Shown here: positions 1 to 6,879 of the stretch, one piece after another
Position numbering within the stretch: the first letter of the stretch is position 1
Layout of the letters: every line of letters starts with the position of its first letter
NCBI GenBank assembly: GCA_008501545.1
Contig: QQUM01000325.1
Span: forward strand, 1 to 9,050
DNA length: 9,050 nucleotides
Source of the DNA: Calditrichota bacterium
Lineage (GTDB): Bacteria; Zhuqueibacterota; Zhuqueibacteria; Zhuqueibacterales; Geothermadaptataceae
Direction: 5' to 3'
Position numbers and translations under genes: made by a program
The notes under the pieces: model-generated
Told to the model about the DNA's origin: nothing
Seen by the model: the letters and a program-made list of their open reading frames with translations, nothing else
Database searches by the model: none

Positions 1-181
1 GAAGGCCATTTTTGTCTCTATCACAAGGTGTGTTGCAATAATGGAAGAACACTATTTGAGGAGAAAAGGTTAAAGGGTTGAACGTGGGAAAGTGGTAAAG
101 TTTAAATAATTGTATTTCAGCGGTTTTGAATTTTTCCTCAAAAAGAATAGGGGAAGTAATCAAAGTAGTGACGTGGTTTTT
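1..181. other. Non-coding leader, nothing recognised
   Basis: This AT-rich stretch precedes the long inverted repeat. I see no open frame of useful length, no tRNA-like fold and no convincing promoter. Short A and T runs and a six-base TTTTGA/TCAAAA pair near 124-143 are the only local structure, and they are too weak to name. Confidence 0.5.
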
Positions 182-271
182 TTTAAACGCAGCGACGCGA
201 AGGCGCAGAGAATCGCAGAGTTCGATTAAAAACTCTCTGCGGGACTATAGCCTTTGCGTCTCTGCGTTAAA
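182..271. repeat. Long-stem inverted repeat (CGCAGAGACGCAAAGG-type)
   Basis: Two outer arms, 182-204 and 250-271, are reverse complements apart from one single-base indel and two mismatches. A second pair is nested inside: CGCAGAGTT at 214-222 against AACTCTCTGCG at 231-241. The whole unit could fold into a roughly 90-nt hairpin. From memory, arms containing CGCAGAGACGCAAAGG-like words are common dispersed intergenic repeats in environmental bacterial genomes, so this is probably one copy of a family. It ends about 70 bp before the esterase start codon, so it may lie in that gene's leader or just upstream of its promoter. No transposase is seen. Confidence 0.75.
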
Positions 272-339
272 TTTCTCTTAGTGTATTGATTCGCTTAAAT
301 ATTGTTAGTTCATTCGTTTTTCAAACAGAGCTTTAATTT

Positions 340-1359
340 ATGAAGCACACTATGAAATCAGTGATATCCAAAATTTTCCGTTACATTCTTAAAATCACCG
401 TCGTGCTGGCAGTCCTTTGGGTGGTTTTGTTCGCTCTGCACAAGTGGCGCAACAGCGACATCACCAAACCGCCTTTCGGGTATCCCTCGGAAAAATTTCT
501 CTTTGCCGCACACTACCTCGGTTTTGAGCCGTTGGTCAATCTGGAACCGGACGTTCCACCGGAAATTAAAGAATTTAAGAACATCGTTTACAAGGAAGTC
601 GACAGCCTGCAACTGGCGCTGGATATCTACCAGCCGGCCGGCATCACCGCACCGCGGCCAGCGATTATTTTTGTCCATGGTGGTTCGTGGAACTGGGGCC
701 ACCGCTCGGATTATCTCGTTTATCTCATCGACTTCGCAAAAAGGGGATGGGTGACGGCCACAGTGACTTACCGTTTGCGCAAACAGGCCCAATTCCCGGC
801 TGCGGTTGAGGATGTGAAGTGCGCTGTAAAATGGATTAAAAATCACGCAGCGGAATACAAAATCGATCCGGATAATATTGCCCTTGTCGGCGGCTCTGCA
901 GGCGCACACCTGGTGATGCTGACGGCATTCACCGCCGGAAAAGAATATTTTTCTACAGATTGTGGCGATGACACGACAACCACCGCCGTGAAAGCCCTCG
1001 TCGATATCTACGGCCCGGTTGATTTGACCGTAGACTATGCGGTTTCCAACAAAAATGTGCAGAAGTTTTTAGGCGGAACATATGAGGACATACCGGACGT
1101 TTATACTGCAGCCTCGCCGCAAACGTATTTATCCAAAAATATTCCACCAACACTCATTTTGCACGGCAGTATCGATAAACTTGTGCCCATTCAGCAATCC
1201 GAAAGTTTGTTTGCCCAATTGCAGATGCTCGGTGTGACTGTGGCGTATTATCCTCTTTCGGGTTGGCCCCACGCGATGGACATCGCTCAAAATCCGAATC
1301 GCTATATGCAATATGTGATGACTGAATTTTTCAAAAAGACTATTCCTGTAGAACAATAA
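340..1359 (+). CDS. Membrane-anchored alpha/beta-hydrolase esterase (BD-FAE/HSL-like)
   Basis: This 339-residue protein is predicted to hydrolyse carboxylic esters at the outer face of the inner membrane. Residues about 15-33 form one hydrophobic segment after a basic N-terminus, with no lipobox, so it reads as a signal anchor. The alpha/beta-hydrolase core shows the oxyanion-hole motif HGGSWNWG (H113-G114-G115), the nucleophile elbow GGSAG with Ser186, a probable acid Asp279 in HGSIDKLVP, and a probable His311 in GWPHAMD. The HGG plus GxSxG pairing is typical of the BD-FAE/hormone-sensitive-lipase-like esterases, which include acetyl- and feruloyl-esterases, but the substrate cannot be read from sequence. 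The ATG at 340 has only a weak upstream purine stretch, and the ATG at 352 (Met5) is an alternative start. It lies 24 bp ahead of the next gene and is probably co-transcribed with it. Confidence 0.88.
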   Translation: MKHTMKSVISKIFRYILKITVVLAVLWVVLFALHKWRNSDITKPPFGYPSEKFLFAAHYLGFEPLVNLEPDVPPEIKEFKNIVYKEVDSLQLALDIYQPAGITAPRPAIIFVHGGSWNWGHRSDYLVYLIDFAKRGWVTATVTYRLRKQAQFPAAVEDVKCAVKWIKNHAAEYKIDPDNIALVGGSAGAHLVMLTAFTAGKEYFSTDCGDDTTTTAVKALVDIYGPVDLTVDYAVSNKNVQKFLGGTYEDIPDVYTAASPQTYLSKNIPPTLILHGSIDKLVPIQQSESLFAQLQMLGVTVAYYPLSGWPHAMDIAQNPNRYMQYVMTEFFKKTIPVEQ

Positions 1360-1370
1360 AACCAATAACC

Positions 1371-1386
1371 GGAGGAGAGCGCATTG
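1371..1386 (+). promoter_or_regulatory. Strong Shine-Dalgarno fixing a TTG start
   Basis: GGAGGAG at 1371-1377 sits 8 nt (counted from GGAGG) before the TTG at 1384. No ATG in that frame follows before the signal peptide, which begins directly after this codon. The ribosome binding site therefore decides for the unusual TTG initiator. Confidence 0.8.
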
Positions 1387-2868
1387 AAACACGTGAATCA
1401 GGTGCATATTGTCGTATCAAAAAGATTACATCTACTAAAAATCATTGGCTTCATCGGACTCATTTTCTTTTTACTCGTTGGATGTGGGTCAGCGGAATCC
1501 GGTGCAGCAAATACCGGCGGATCCAGCCCACTGGACCACTATGTAGCCAAACCGGATGCCAGCTTCAAGTACGAGCTGCGTAATACAATCGAAGGTGATG
1601 GCTACAAAATTCACGTTGTCCACATGGTCTCAGGACAATGGTTGACCACGGCCGAAGTGAAAGATCCTGTGTGGTGGCACTGGGTTACAATCGTCGTACC
1701 GGATTCGCTTGCGAGTGATACAAGCCTGTTGTTTATCATGGGCGGCAGCCGGAAAAACCAAATGCCGAACAAGGCCGAAGAAAGTTTTGTTAAAATCGCA
1801 CTCGCTACAGGCTCGGTCGTGACAGCCCTGCACAACGTGCCAAACCAACCAATCGAATTTGTCGGTGATAGCTACGGTCCACGCAGCGAAGACGAAATCA
1901 TTGCTTATGCATGGCGCCAGTACCTTGAAGCCGGCGCGACAGAAGAAGCCAGCCGCTGGTTACCGCGCCTGCCGATGACCAATGCCGCCGTTCGCACAAT
2001 GGATGTTGTTGCTGAACTCAGCCCAAAGCTAACCGGACGGCAGATCGATAAATTCGTCGTCGCGGGCGGATCAAAACGCGGCTGGACAACCTGGACGACA
2101 GCCATCGCAGACAATCGAGTTGTTGCCATCATGCCGATCGTTATCGATATGTTGAACTTGATTCCGTCGTTTGAGCACCACTGGCAAGTCTATGGATTCT
2201 GGGCGCCTGCAGTGGGCGATTACGTCAGTGAAGGCATTATGGAATGGCAGCATTCAACCGAATACCAGAAATTGACGGAGGTTGTAGAACCCTATAATTT
2301 CCGCGATCGCATAACCATACCGAAGTTGCTGATTAATGCATCCGGTGATCAGTTTTTTCTGCCTGACTCCTGGCAATTTTATTGGCAAGATCTTCAAGGT
2401 GAGAAACACATCCGCTATGTACCCAACGCCAACCACTCGCTGCGCCGTACAGACGCAATTGAGACTGTGGCCGCATTCCACCACGCTATCATAAACGACA
2501 AAACACGTCCGGATTTTGACTGGACTGTAAAGGATGGTGTTCTCCATCTGAAAACGAATGCCAACCAGCCACCGATTTCGATCACGCTGTGGCAGGCAAC
2601 AAATCCTGATGCTCGCGACTTTCGCGTGCGGACAATCGGCCGAAATTGGACATCATCGGAAGTGGCGCTGCGGGAAGATGGACAATACACAATTCAAGTT
2701 GATGCACCGGAAAACGGCTGGACAGCTTTCCTGGCAGAACTTACCTTTCCCGGCTTGAAAGATATTCCTTTAAAATTCAGTACTGGAGTTGTTGTTGTAC
2801 CGGATATGTTGCCGTATCCGCCATACGAATCGCCAGCGCCGAGGGGGACGCCAAGCTCAGGGAATTAG
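1384..2868 (+). CDS. PhoPQ-activated pathogenicity-related (PqaA family) lipoprotein
   Basis: This 494-residue protein matches the PhoPQ_related family (PF10142; Salmonella PqaA and similar secreted proteins), whose members are usually 450-500 residues long with an alpha/beta-hydrolase-like core. The N-terminus is basic, followed by a hydrophobic stretch (about 17-33) and the lipobox LVGC with Cys34, so it should be lipid-anchored. The core is intact: FIMGGSRKN in the first strand region, a GDSYGPRSED motif, a nucleophile-elbow-like GGSKRGWTTW with Ser230, NASGDQFF with Asp322, and NANHSLRR with His351. The region after about residue 375 forms a separate C-terminal beta domain ending in a Pro-rich tail. 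It follows the esterase in a probable operon, so both may act on substrates in the envelope. The family's biochemical substrate is not established. Peptidase or esterase activity is plausible because the Ser-Asp-His residues are retained. Confidence 0.88.
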   Translation: MKHVNQVHIVVSKRLHLLKIIGFIGLIFFLLVGCGSAESGAANTGGSSPLDHYVAKPDASFKYELRNTIEGDGYKIHVVHMVSGQWLTTAEVKDPVWWHWVTIVVPDSLASDTSLLFIMGGSRKNQMPNKAEESFVKIALATGSVVTALHNVPNQPIEFVGDSYGPRSEDEIIAYAWRQYLEAGATEEASRWLPRLPMTNAAVRTMDVVAELSPKLTGRQIDKFVVAGGSKRGWTTWTTAIADNRVVAIMPIVIDMLNLIPSFEHHWQVYGFWAPAVGDYVSEGIMEWQHSTEYQKLTEVVEPYNFRDRITIPKLLINASGDQFFLPDSWQFYWQDLQGEKHIRYVPNANHSLRRTDAIETVAAFHHAIINDKTRPDFDWTVKDGVLHLKTNANQPPISITLWQATNPDARDFRVRTIGRNWTSSEVALREDGQYTIQVDAPENGWTAFLAELTFPGLKDIPLKFSTGVVVVPDMLPYPPYESPAPRGTPSSGN

Positions 2869-2896
2869 CGTGGTTTTTGAGTTAATTCCTTTTTTT
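2859..2896 (+). terminator. Probable intrinsic terminator after the PqaA-family gene
   Basis: GGAATTA at 2861-2867 pairs perfectly with TAATTCC at 2883-2889 and can be extended outward by one G-U and one A-U pair. The loop is 15 nt. Seven T residues follow immediately at 2890-2896. The left arm overlaps the TAG stop codon. The stem is AT-rich and the loop large, so termination may be only moderate. Confidence 0.55.
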
Positions 2897-3075
2897 AATA
2901 AAATTACAACCGTAGCCCGCCGCCTTTGCAGGCACAGTCGCCAGGAAAAATAATGCTAAAATAATAATTAACAATATATTATAACTTAATTTGAGCAGCG
3001 TTTGTTGCTGCATTTATAACCTTATTTTTGTTTTTGTACCTTCGTAGAACTGATAATCCGCAAATTGTAACCTTG

Positions 3076-3106
3076 TTACCTTATTGAGCATTATCCAATA
3101 AGGTAA
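3076..3106. repeat. Central hairpin, 11-bp perfect stem
   Basis: TTACCTTATTG at 3076-3086 and CAATAAGGTAA at 3096-3106 are exact reverse complements with a 9-nt loop. No T-run follows, so it does not look like an intrinsic terminator. The word ACCTTATT recurs at 3019-3026 and, inverted, at 3097-3104 and 3158-3165. Confidence 0.7.
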
Positions 3107-3247
3107 TAAGGCCAGGGTGTTGGGTGTTTTTGTGAGCTACTAAGGTTTTACTACGAAAATAAGGTTTTCCAAACGCAATGTTGGATGGTCTGAATGACTA
3201 AATCAATATTTTACAATATCATAACCTGTTTTAACCTACCGGCTATA

Positions 3248-3277
3248 CCCTTGTGGTGTACATTCAGGCCACAAGGG
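3248..3277. repeat. CCCTTGTGG/CCACAAGGG hairpin
   Basis: The perfect 9-bp stem (3248-3256 with 3269-3277) encloses a 12-nt loop and is followed directly by CCCGGGCTACG. It resembles short dispersed extragenic palindromes and forms the right-hand end of the larger near-palindromic element. It lies about 80 bp upstream of fucI. Confidence 0.7.
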
Positions 3278-3340
3278 CCCGGGCTACGTTTTATTAATCC
3301 GTGCTCCAACATATCACACAAAATATATTCATCTAAAATC

Positions 3341-3356
3341 AGGAGATAAATAAATG
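3341..3356 (+). promoter_or_regulatory. Shine-Dalgarno of fucI
   Basis: AGGAG at 3341-3345 lies 8 nt before the ATG at 3354, with an A/T-only spacer apart from the G of AGGAGA. It supports 3354 as the real start, ahead of the conserved DPRID motif. Confidence 0.75.
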
Positions 3357-4529
3357 GAAGCCCAAAAATTACCCAACGCACCGGACAAGTCGGTTTTGCC
3401 TGTTATCGGTGTTTTCGCAACCTGTGATCCCCGAATCGATAAAAATTCACGTCAGAGAGCACAAAACATCGTCAAAATGGCGGCTGATATTCTTGCCAAA
3501 AATGTTAAATCTGTTGATCAGCAGCCCATCCCTGTTGTCTACAGCGACGTACTGGTTGATGGCGAACGGGAAGCCGATGTTGTCGCGCGTCAATTTAAAG
3601 AAAAAGGTGTTTCATCCATCGTTTGTGTGCCGGATACATGGGCGTTTCCCCAGCTCACAATCCTCAGTTTGCTCAGCCATTTCCCCTCGGACACCCCGTT
3701 TAATATGACCTGCGGCAATTCAGGTCCGCGGCCCGGTGTGGTTTTTACCCACGCCGTGTCGGGCGCCATTTCCCAATACGGCGGACTGGTCCACATCAAT
3801 GTCGGCAATTGGCCGGATACCGGGCTCAATCCGGTGATGAGTGAAAAAACAGCACACGATCTCATCGATTGGGCTTACGCTGCAATTACCTACCAGGGCT
3901 TGAAGGGCCGCCGTGTTGTCGTCTTCGGTCACGATTCTATGGGAATGGAAACAGCGCTGGCCAACGTGCTGCCGATTCGCAATCAGTTCGGTATTGAAAT
4001 TACACGGCTGGACATGAAACTGCTCGCCGACATGTTACAGAAGAAATCCTACGATGAAGCAGAGTTAAAACAGCTGCGAAACTGGCTTGATGAAACCGTT
4101 GGTGGCGAAATTGAATTGCACAATGAAGAACAGGAGAAAAAGTTCAACGACAGCCTGGCCATGTATCTCATCATGCGTGATTTGATGAACGATTTGGACG
4201 CTGTTGGTGGCGGTTTCATGAGCCAGCTCGAATGGGGTTCCGACCAGCGCGGCTTGCCTTTACCGGTTGCCGACACCATGGAATCGCTGTTCAATTCGAC
4301 TTTTGATCAATGGCCGCAAAGCGCCGCTCCCCTTCGCAACAGAAGCCGACGTGCCAGGCTTGCTCACCATGCTTTTTATGACCCACCTTTCTGCTGGCAA
4401 TCCACCGCTGTTTATGGATTTTCGCAAAGTGTGGGAAGACTGGGAAATCGCGGATCTGGCGGAGAAATTGGGCATCAAACTCTTTGGCAGCACGCTGTGG
4501 GAAAAACGTGGTTTTGTCGATGGCGATAA
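3354..4529 (+). pseudogene. fucI: L-fucose isomerase, N-terminal part (frame broken near 4306)
   Basis: FucI interconverts L-fucose and L-fuculose (also D-arabinose and ribulose) in the cytoplasm, the first step of fucose catabolism. It is a Mn2+-dependent enzyme of about 560-600 residues. This frame carries the N-terminal domains: DPRIDKNSRQRAQN near residue 25, NMTCGNSGPRPG near 117-128, FGHDSMGMETAL near 192-203, YDEAELKQL near 229-237, and GFMSQLEWGSDQRG ahead of the active-site domain. Homology stops at about residue 317 (NSTFD). The remaining roughly 73 residues, rich in Arg and Ser, are an out-of-frame artefact up to a stop at 4527-4529. The enzyme continues in the +1 frame (to 5061). 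In this reading the protein lacks every metal ligand and would be inactive. A sequencing error is as likely as a genuine mutation, because both halves are otherwise well preserved. Confidence 0.85.
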
Positions 4530-5061
4530 TTCCGGTTCTGCATCCTTCGATTGGGCAGCCAAACCCGGTGCGAGTATCGAAGAAATCATGAAATCGATTC
4601 GTTTGCCACAGGCTGATTCGGGCTATTTCCCCGGTGGTGGCAACTCGGTTACCTTCTTTTCACCCGGTGGTATCGAAGGCATCGCGGCACGATTAGCATA
4701 CAGCTCATTGTCCGGCATGTATTCGATGATTTGGGACGAAGCGGAGACGCAGGAATTACCGCAGAAACTGGCGCAGGCGGTTGCCGATACCTCAACACCA
4801 ATCTGGCCGCACACTTTTGTGACACCAAAGCACGCGACGATGACGGAATACAAGCAGTTCGCGCCGGCGAATCATTTCCACATGACCTGGAATCTCAGCG
4901 CAGCACGATTCCAGTACTGGATGGATCTGGCAAATGTGCTGTCCGTAACCCCATGGCAGGAGATGCCGTCGTTTCGCGAAGGCATCGACCGGCCACAGCC
5001 GCTTCTGTATTTGGTGAACGGTGGTGAGGATACCACAAAGCGCTTGCGTCGTCGGGGTTGA
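4267..5061 (+). pseudogene. fucI: L-fucose isomerase, C-terminal part (no start of its own)
   Basis: This is the continuation of the upstream FucI frame. The first genuine residues are NGRKAPLPFATEADV from about 4309. It carries the catalytic metal ligands known from E. coli FucI (Glu337, Asp361, His528): Glu in ATEAD at 4342-4344, Asp in FMDFRKVW at 4417-4419, and His in APANH at 4873-4875. YFPGGGNSVTFF, equivalent to the E. coli YFRGGGYSSRF region, and WPHTF also match the family. The open frame begins with a TTG at 4267 inside the other half, with no ribosome binding site, so it is unlikely to be translated alone. Joined at the shift, the two halves give about 568 residues, a normal family length with a natural C-terminus. 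A strong hairpin follows 35 bp after the stop. Confidence 0.85.
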
Positions 5062-5095
5062 GTAGCCAAATGTTTCAATAGATATTAAATCCCTG

Positions 5096-5133
5096 TCCCG
5101 GTTGAACAGAGCGACACATCTGTTCAACCGGGA
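5096..5133. terminator. Perfect 15-bp hairpin, possible fucI terminator
   Basis: TCCCGGTTGAACAGA at 5096-5110 pairs exactly with 5119-5133 around an 8-nt loop. It starts 35 nt after the fucI stop. What follows is ATT-rich (TTAACTTGATTATTT) rather than a clean U-tract, so it could stop transcription or merely protect the 3' end of the mRNA. It may equally be a dispersed palindrome. Confidence 0.6.
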
Positions 5134-5149
5134 TTAACTTGATTATTTG

Positions 5150-5247
5150 CATACACACGTACTCGAACTCCTACTCGTACTCGTAATCGGTTTTTTGGGG
5201 GGAAGTGAACGATTAGGAATACGAGTACGATTAGGAGTGCGTGTATG
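5150..5247. repeat. Imperfect inverted repeat of CTCGTACTCG-type in gene leader
   Basis: The left arm (about 5150-5189) and right arm (about 5210-5247) are imperfect reverse complements. Exact blocks include CATACAC/GTGTATG at the ends, and CTCGTA/TACGAG words and CGATTA-like words inside. The 20-nt loop is TTTT- then GGGG-rich. The arms themselves are made of short CGTACT/CTCGTA-type repeats, which I recall as a common dispersed sequence in environmental genomes. The right arm ends 8 bp before the ATG at 5255, so a folded leader RNA could limit access to the start of the next gene. Confidence 0.65.
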
Positions 5248-5254
5248 AGATGGA

Positions 5255-6622
5255 ATGAGAGTGAATATGAAGAATATATTCTTTATCCTGCTCACCGGAT
5301 TACTGGGAATTTTCGCCTGCCAAAAACAAGGGGAGACAAAAATGTGGACTGAAAAGCAAATCACATTTGATGCAAAAAATCATGATCTCGACGACAACGA
5401 CAATTTTTCTCCCGATAATAAATGGCTGGTTTATGATATTCGAGACGATGCCGGGATCGGTGCCAATCCGGCAATTGAAAAAGTCAATGTGGAAACCGGG
5501 GAAATGGTTACAATCTATCAGCCGCACAATCAGACAGCGTTCGGCCCGGGCTGTGGCGCAGCGAGTTATCATCCCACAGAAAATAAAGTTGTTTTTATTC
5601 ATGGTTTATTCAGTTGTTCAGAAGAGAATCCCTACCATTGGTGGCGCCGTTTCGGCATGATTGTCGATGAATCGCAACCGGATAAGCCAATCGTGCTCGA
5701 TGCACGCGATGTGCAACCTCCGACGACACCGGGCGCACTGCGCGGTGGCACCCATCGCCACGAATGGAGCGCCGACGGGCAATGGATCGGTTTTACTTAC
5801 AACGATGCACTTTTGGCACAAAAAGAAGCGGAAACGGGTAAGCGGGTGAACCTGCGTACGCTCGGTGTATCCCACAATTCCGCTTCGGTTTCTGTAAAGC
5901 ATGCCGGTTCCGGAGAAAATTTTGATGGTGCCTGGTTCAGTGCCTTAATCGTGCAGGTTGTCTCAGATCCGGAGCCTGGTTCCGATGAAATCAGCCGTGC
6001 CGATGGGGATCGCTGGTTGGGAACACATGGCTACAAATCCAAAGATGGCACGATGCAACAAGCCCGTACTTTTCTCGGTCACGTGCGTGATGCCCAAGGC
6101 AATACGGTGAAGGAAGTTTATGTGGTTGATGTGCCTGAACGCATTGATGAACCGGGTGACGAACTGGCATATAAAGACACCAATCTGTATATCCCGAAAG
6201 GTGTGAAATGGCGTCGCATAACACGGACGGCGGAATGGCCAAAGCCTGGGGTCAAGCGAGTCACAAGTTCACCGGATGGCGCTTTGCTTAGTTTTTTGGC
6301 GACAGATGCTGAAGGGCGTGATCAGCTGTTTCTCATCCCGACGATGGGCGGCGAATTGAAACAAGTGACACACCAAAAGAAAACGCTGGAAATGGATGGC
6401 GGCATCCGCTGGCGGCCGGGGCATAATATGATCAGCTATGTTTGTGACAACACAATCTGGCTCTATTCCGTTGACGACGATACGTCGTATGCCATAACAC
6501 CGAAATTCCAAATAAAGCCTTACAATCTTTCCTGGTCGCATGATGGCAATGTACTCGCTTATAACAAAATCTTACGGGATGGTGAGGAAGCTTTTAAACA
6601 GGTTTTTCTCCTCACAAATTAG
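5255..6622 (+). CDS. YidR-like DUF3748 beta-propeller lipoprotein
   Basis: This 455-residue protein of unknown biochemical role matches the DUF3748 family that includes E. coli YidR. The characteristic PGALRGGTHRHEWSADG and FTYND stretch lies at about residues 158-185, and the opening FDAKNHDLDDNDNFSPDNKW resembles YidR's QITFAPRNHLL-type start. Several TolB/WD-like blade motifs are visible: FSPDNKWLVYD (about 51), WSADGQWIGF (about 171), SSPDGALLSF (about 338), IRWRPGHNMISY and LSWSHDGNVLAY near the C-terminus. Unlike YidR as I remember it, this protein starts with a hydrophobic segment ending in GIFAC (Cys22), an imperfect lipobox (Phe at -2), so export and lipidation are likely. The ATG at 5255 has no close ribosome binding site. 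The ATG at 5267 (Met5, giving MKNIFF) is preceded by GAGAG and is an equally good start. The ligand and partners are unknown. Confidence 0.82.
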   Translation: MRVNMKNIFFILLTGLLGIFACQKQGETKMWTEKQITFDAKNHDLDDNDNFSPDNKWLVYDIRDDAGIGANPAIEKVNVETGEMVTIYQPHNQTAFGPGCGAASYHPTENKVVFIHGLFSCSEENPYHWWRRFGMIVDESQPDKPIVLDARDVQPPTTPGALRGGTHRHEWSADGQWIGFTYNDALLAQKEAETGKRVNLRTLGVSHNSASVSVKHAGSGENFDGAWFSALIVQVVSDPEPGSDEISRADGDRWLGTHGYKSKDGTMQQARTFLGHVRDAQGNTVKEVYVVDVPERIDEPGDELAYKDTNLYIPKGVKWRRITRTAEWPKPGVKRVTSSPDGALLSFLATDAEGRDQLFLIPTMGGELKQVTHQKKTLEMDGGIRWRPGHNMISYVCDNTIWLYSVDDDTSYAITPKFQIKPYNLSWSHDGNVLAYNKILRDGEEAFKQVFLLTN

Positions 6623-6658
6623 ATTTAGAGGGATTTGTTCTGCAAAGGAATTTTTGAG

Positions 6659-6675
6659 GGGCTTGCCAAAAGCCC
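6659..6675. repeat. Short hairpin GGGCTT/AAGCCC
   Basis: A six-base perfect stem (6659-6664 with 6670-6675) surrounds a five-base loop, 37 nt after the YidR-like stop. A second GGGCTT at 6682-6687 could compete for the right arm. It is too short alone to be called a terminator. Confidence 0.45.
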
Positions 6676-6688
6676 ATGTGCGGGCTTC

Positions 6689-6721
6689 ACCCTTGCGAAG
6701 GCTGCGAGCCTTCGCAAGGGT
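6689..6721. terminator. Perfect 15-bp hairpin between convergent genes
   Basis: ACCCTTGCGAAGGCT at 6689-6703 and its exact complement at 6707-6721 enclose a 3-nt loop. It lies between the ends of two convergent genes, where a bidirectional terminator is expected, but neither strand has a real U-tract next to it. A dispersed palindromic repeat with a terminator-like role is the best reading. Confidence 0.6.
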
Positions 6722-6731
6722 AGGATCAAAC

Positions 6732-6762
6732 AGCGCCAGGCACTTCCAAAGTGCCTGGCGCT
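6732..6762. terminator. Perfect 13-bp hairpin, likely 3' end of the minus-strand gene
   Basis: AGCGCCAGGCACT at 6732-6744 pairs exactly with 6750-6762 around a 5-nt loop. It begins 8 nt beyond the stop of the minus-strand STAND-TPR gene. On the minus strand it is followed only by GTTTGATCC, so an intrinsic terminator is possible but weak. The sequence differs from the neighbouring hairpin, so these are not two copies of one unit. Confidence 0.6.
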
Positions 6763-6879
6763 TGGTAAATTCACCCCGTTTTCACCAAACCCAGCGCTTC
6801 TTCCAGCTCATCGACTTCCAAATCTCGCCGATGGTAACCGGTTTCTTCCACCAGTTTCGCAGCAGCTCTGGTATGCTCC

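Larger units (their letters stand above)
2895..3297. repeat. ~400-bp nested near-palindromic element, MITE-like
   Basis: A series of exact inverted pairs shares roughly one centre (about 3087-3100). TTAATAAAA 2895-2903 pairs with 3289-3297, CGTAGCCCG 2911-2919 with 3280-3288, GCGTTTG 2998-3004 with 3170-3176, AACCTTATTTT 3018-3028 with 3156-3166, TTCGTAG 3041-3047 with 3151-3157, and a central hairpin joins 3076-3086 to 3096-3106. The two outermost pairs are adjacent, apart from 7 extra bases on the left. This is the form expected of a non-autonomous transposable element with terminal inverted repeats, or of two oppositely oriented copies of one repeat. It contains no meaningful ORF. It occupies nearly all of the gap between the PqaA-family gene and fucI. 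Confidence 0.6.

Noticed and set aside
3001..3175. Riboswitch or tRNA in the palindromic gap before fucI
   Set aside because: No conserved riboswitch core or tRNA arms and T-loop (GTTCRANNC) could be recognised. The structure is explained by simple inverted repeats.
4295..4312. Programmed +1 frameshift in fucI (CTTTTGA resembles the prfB site CTTTGA)
   Set aside because: In the reading frame the codons are ACT TTT GAT, so no stop codon pauses the ribosome there. The frame 1 stop is far away at 4527, and no internal Shine-Dalgarno precedes the site. FucI is not known to use recoding.
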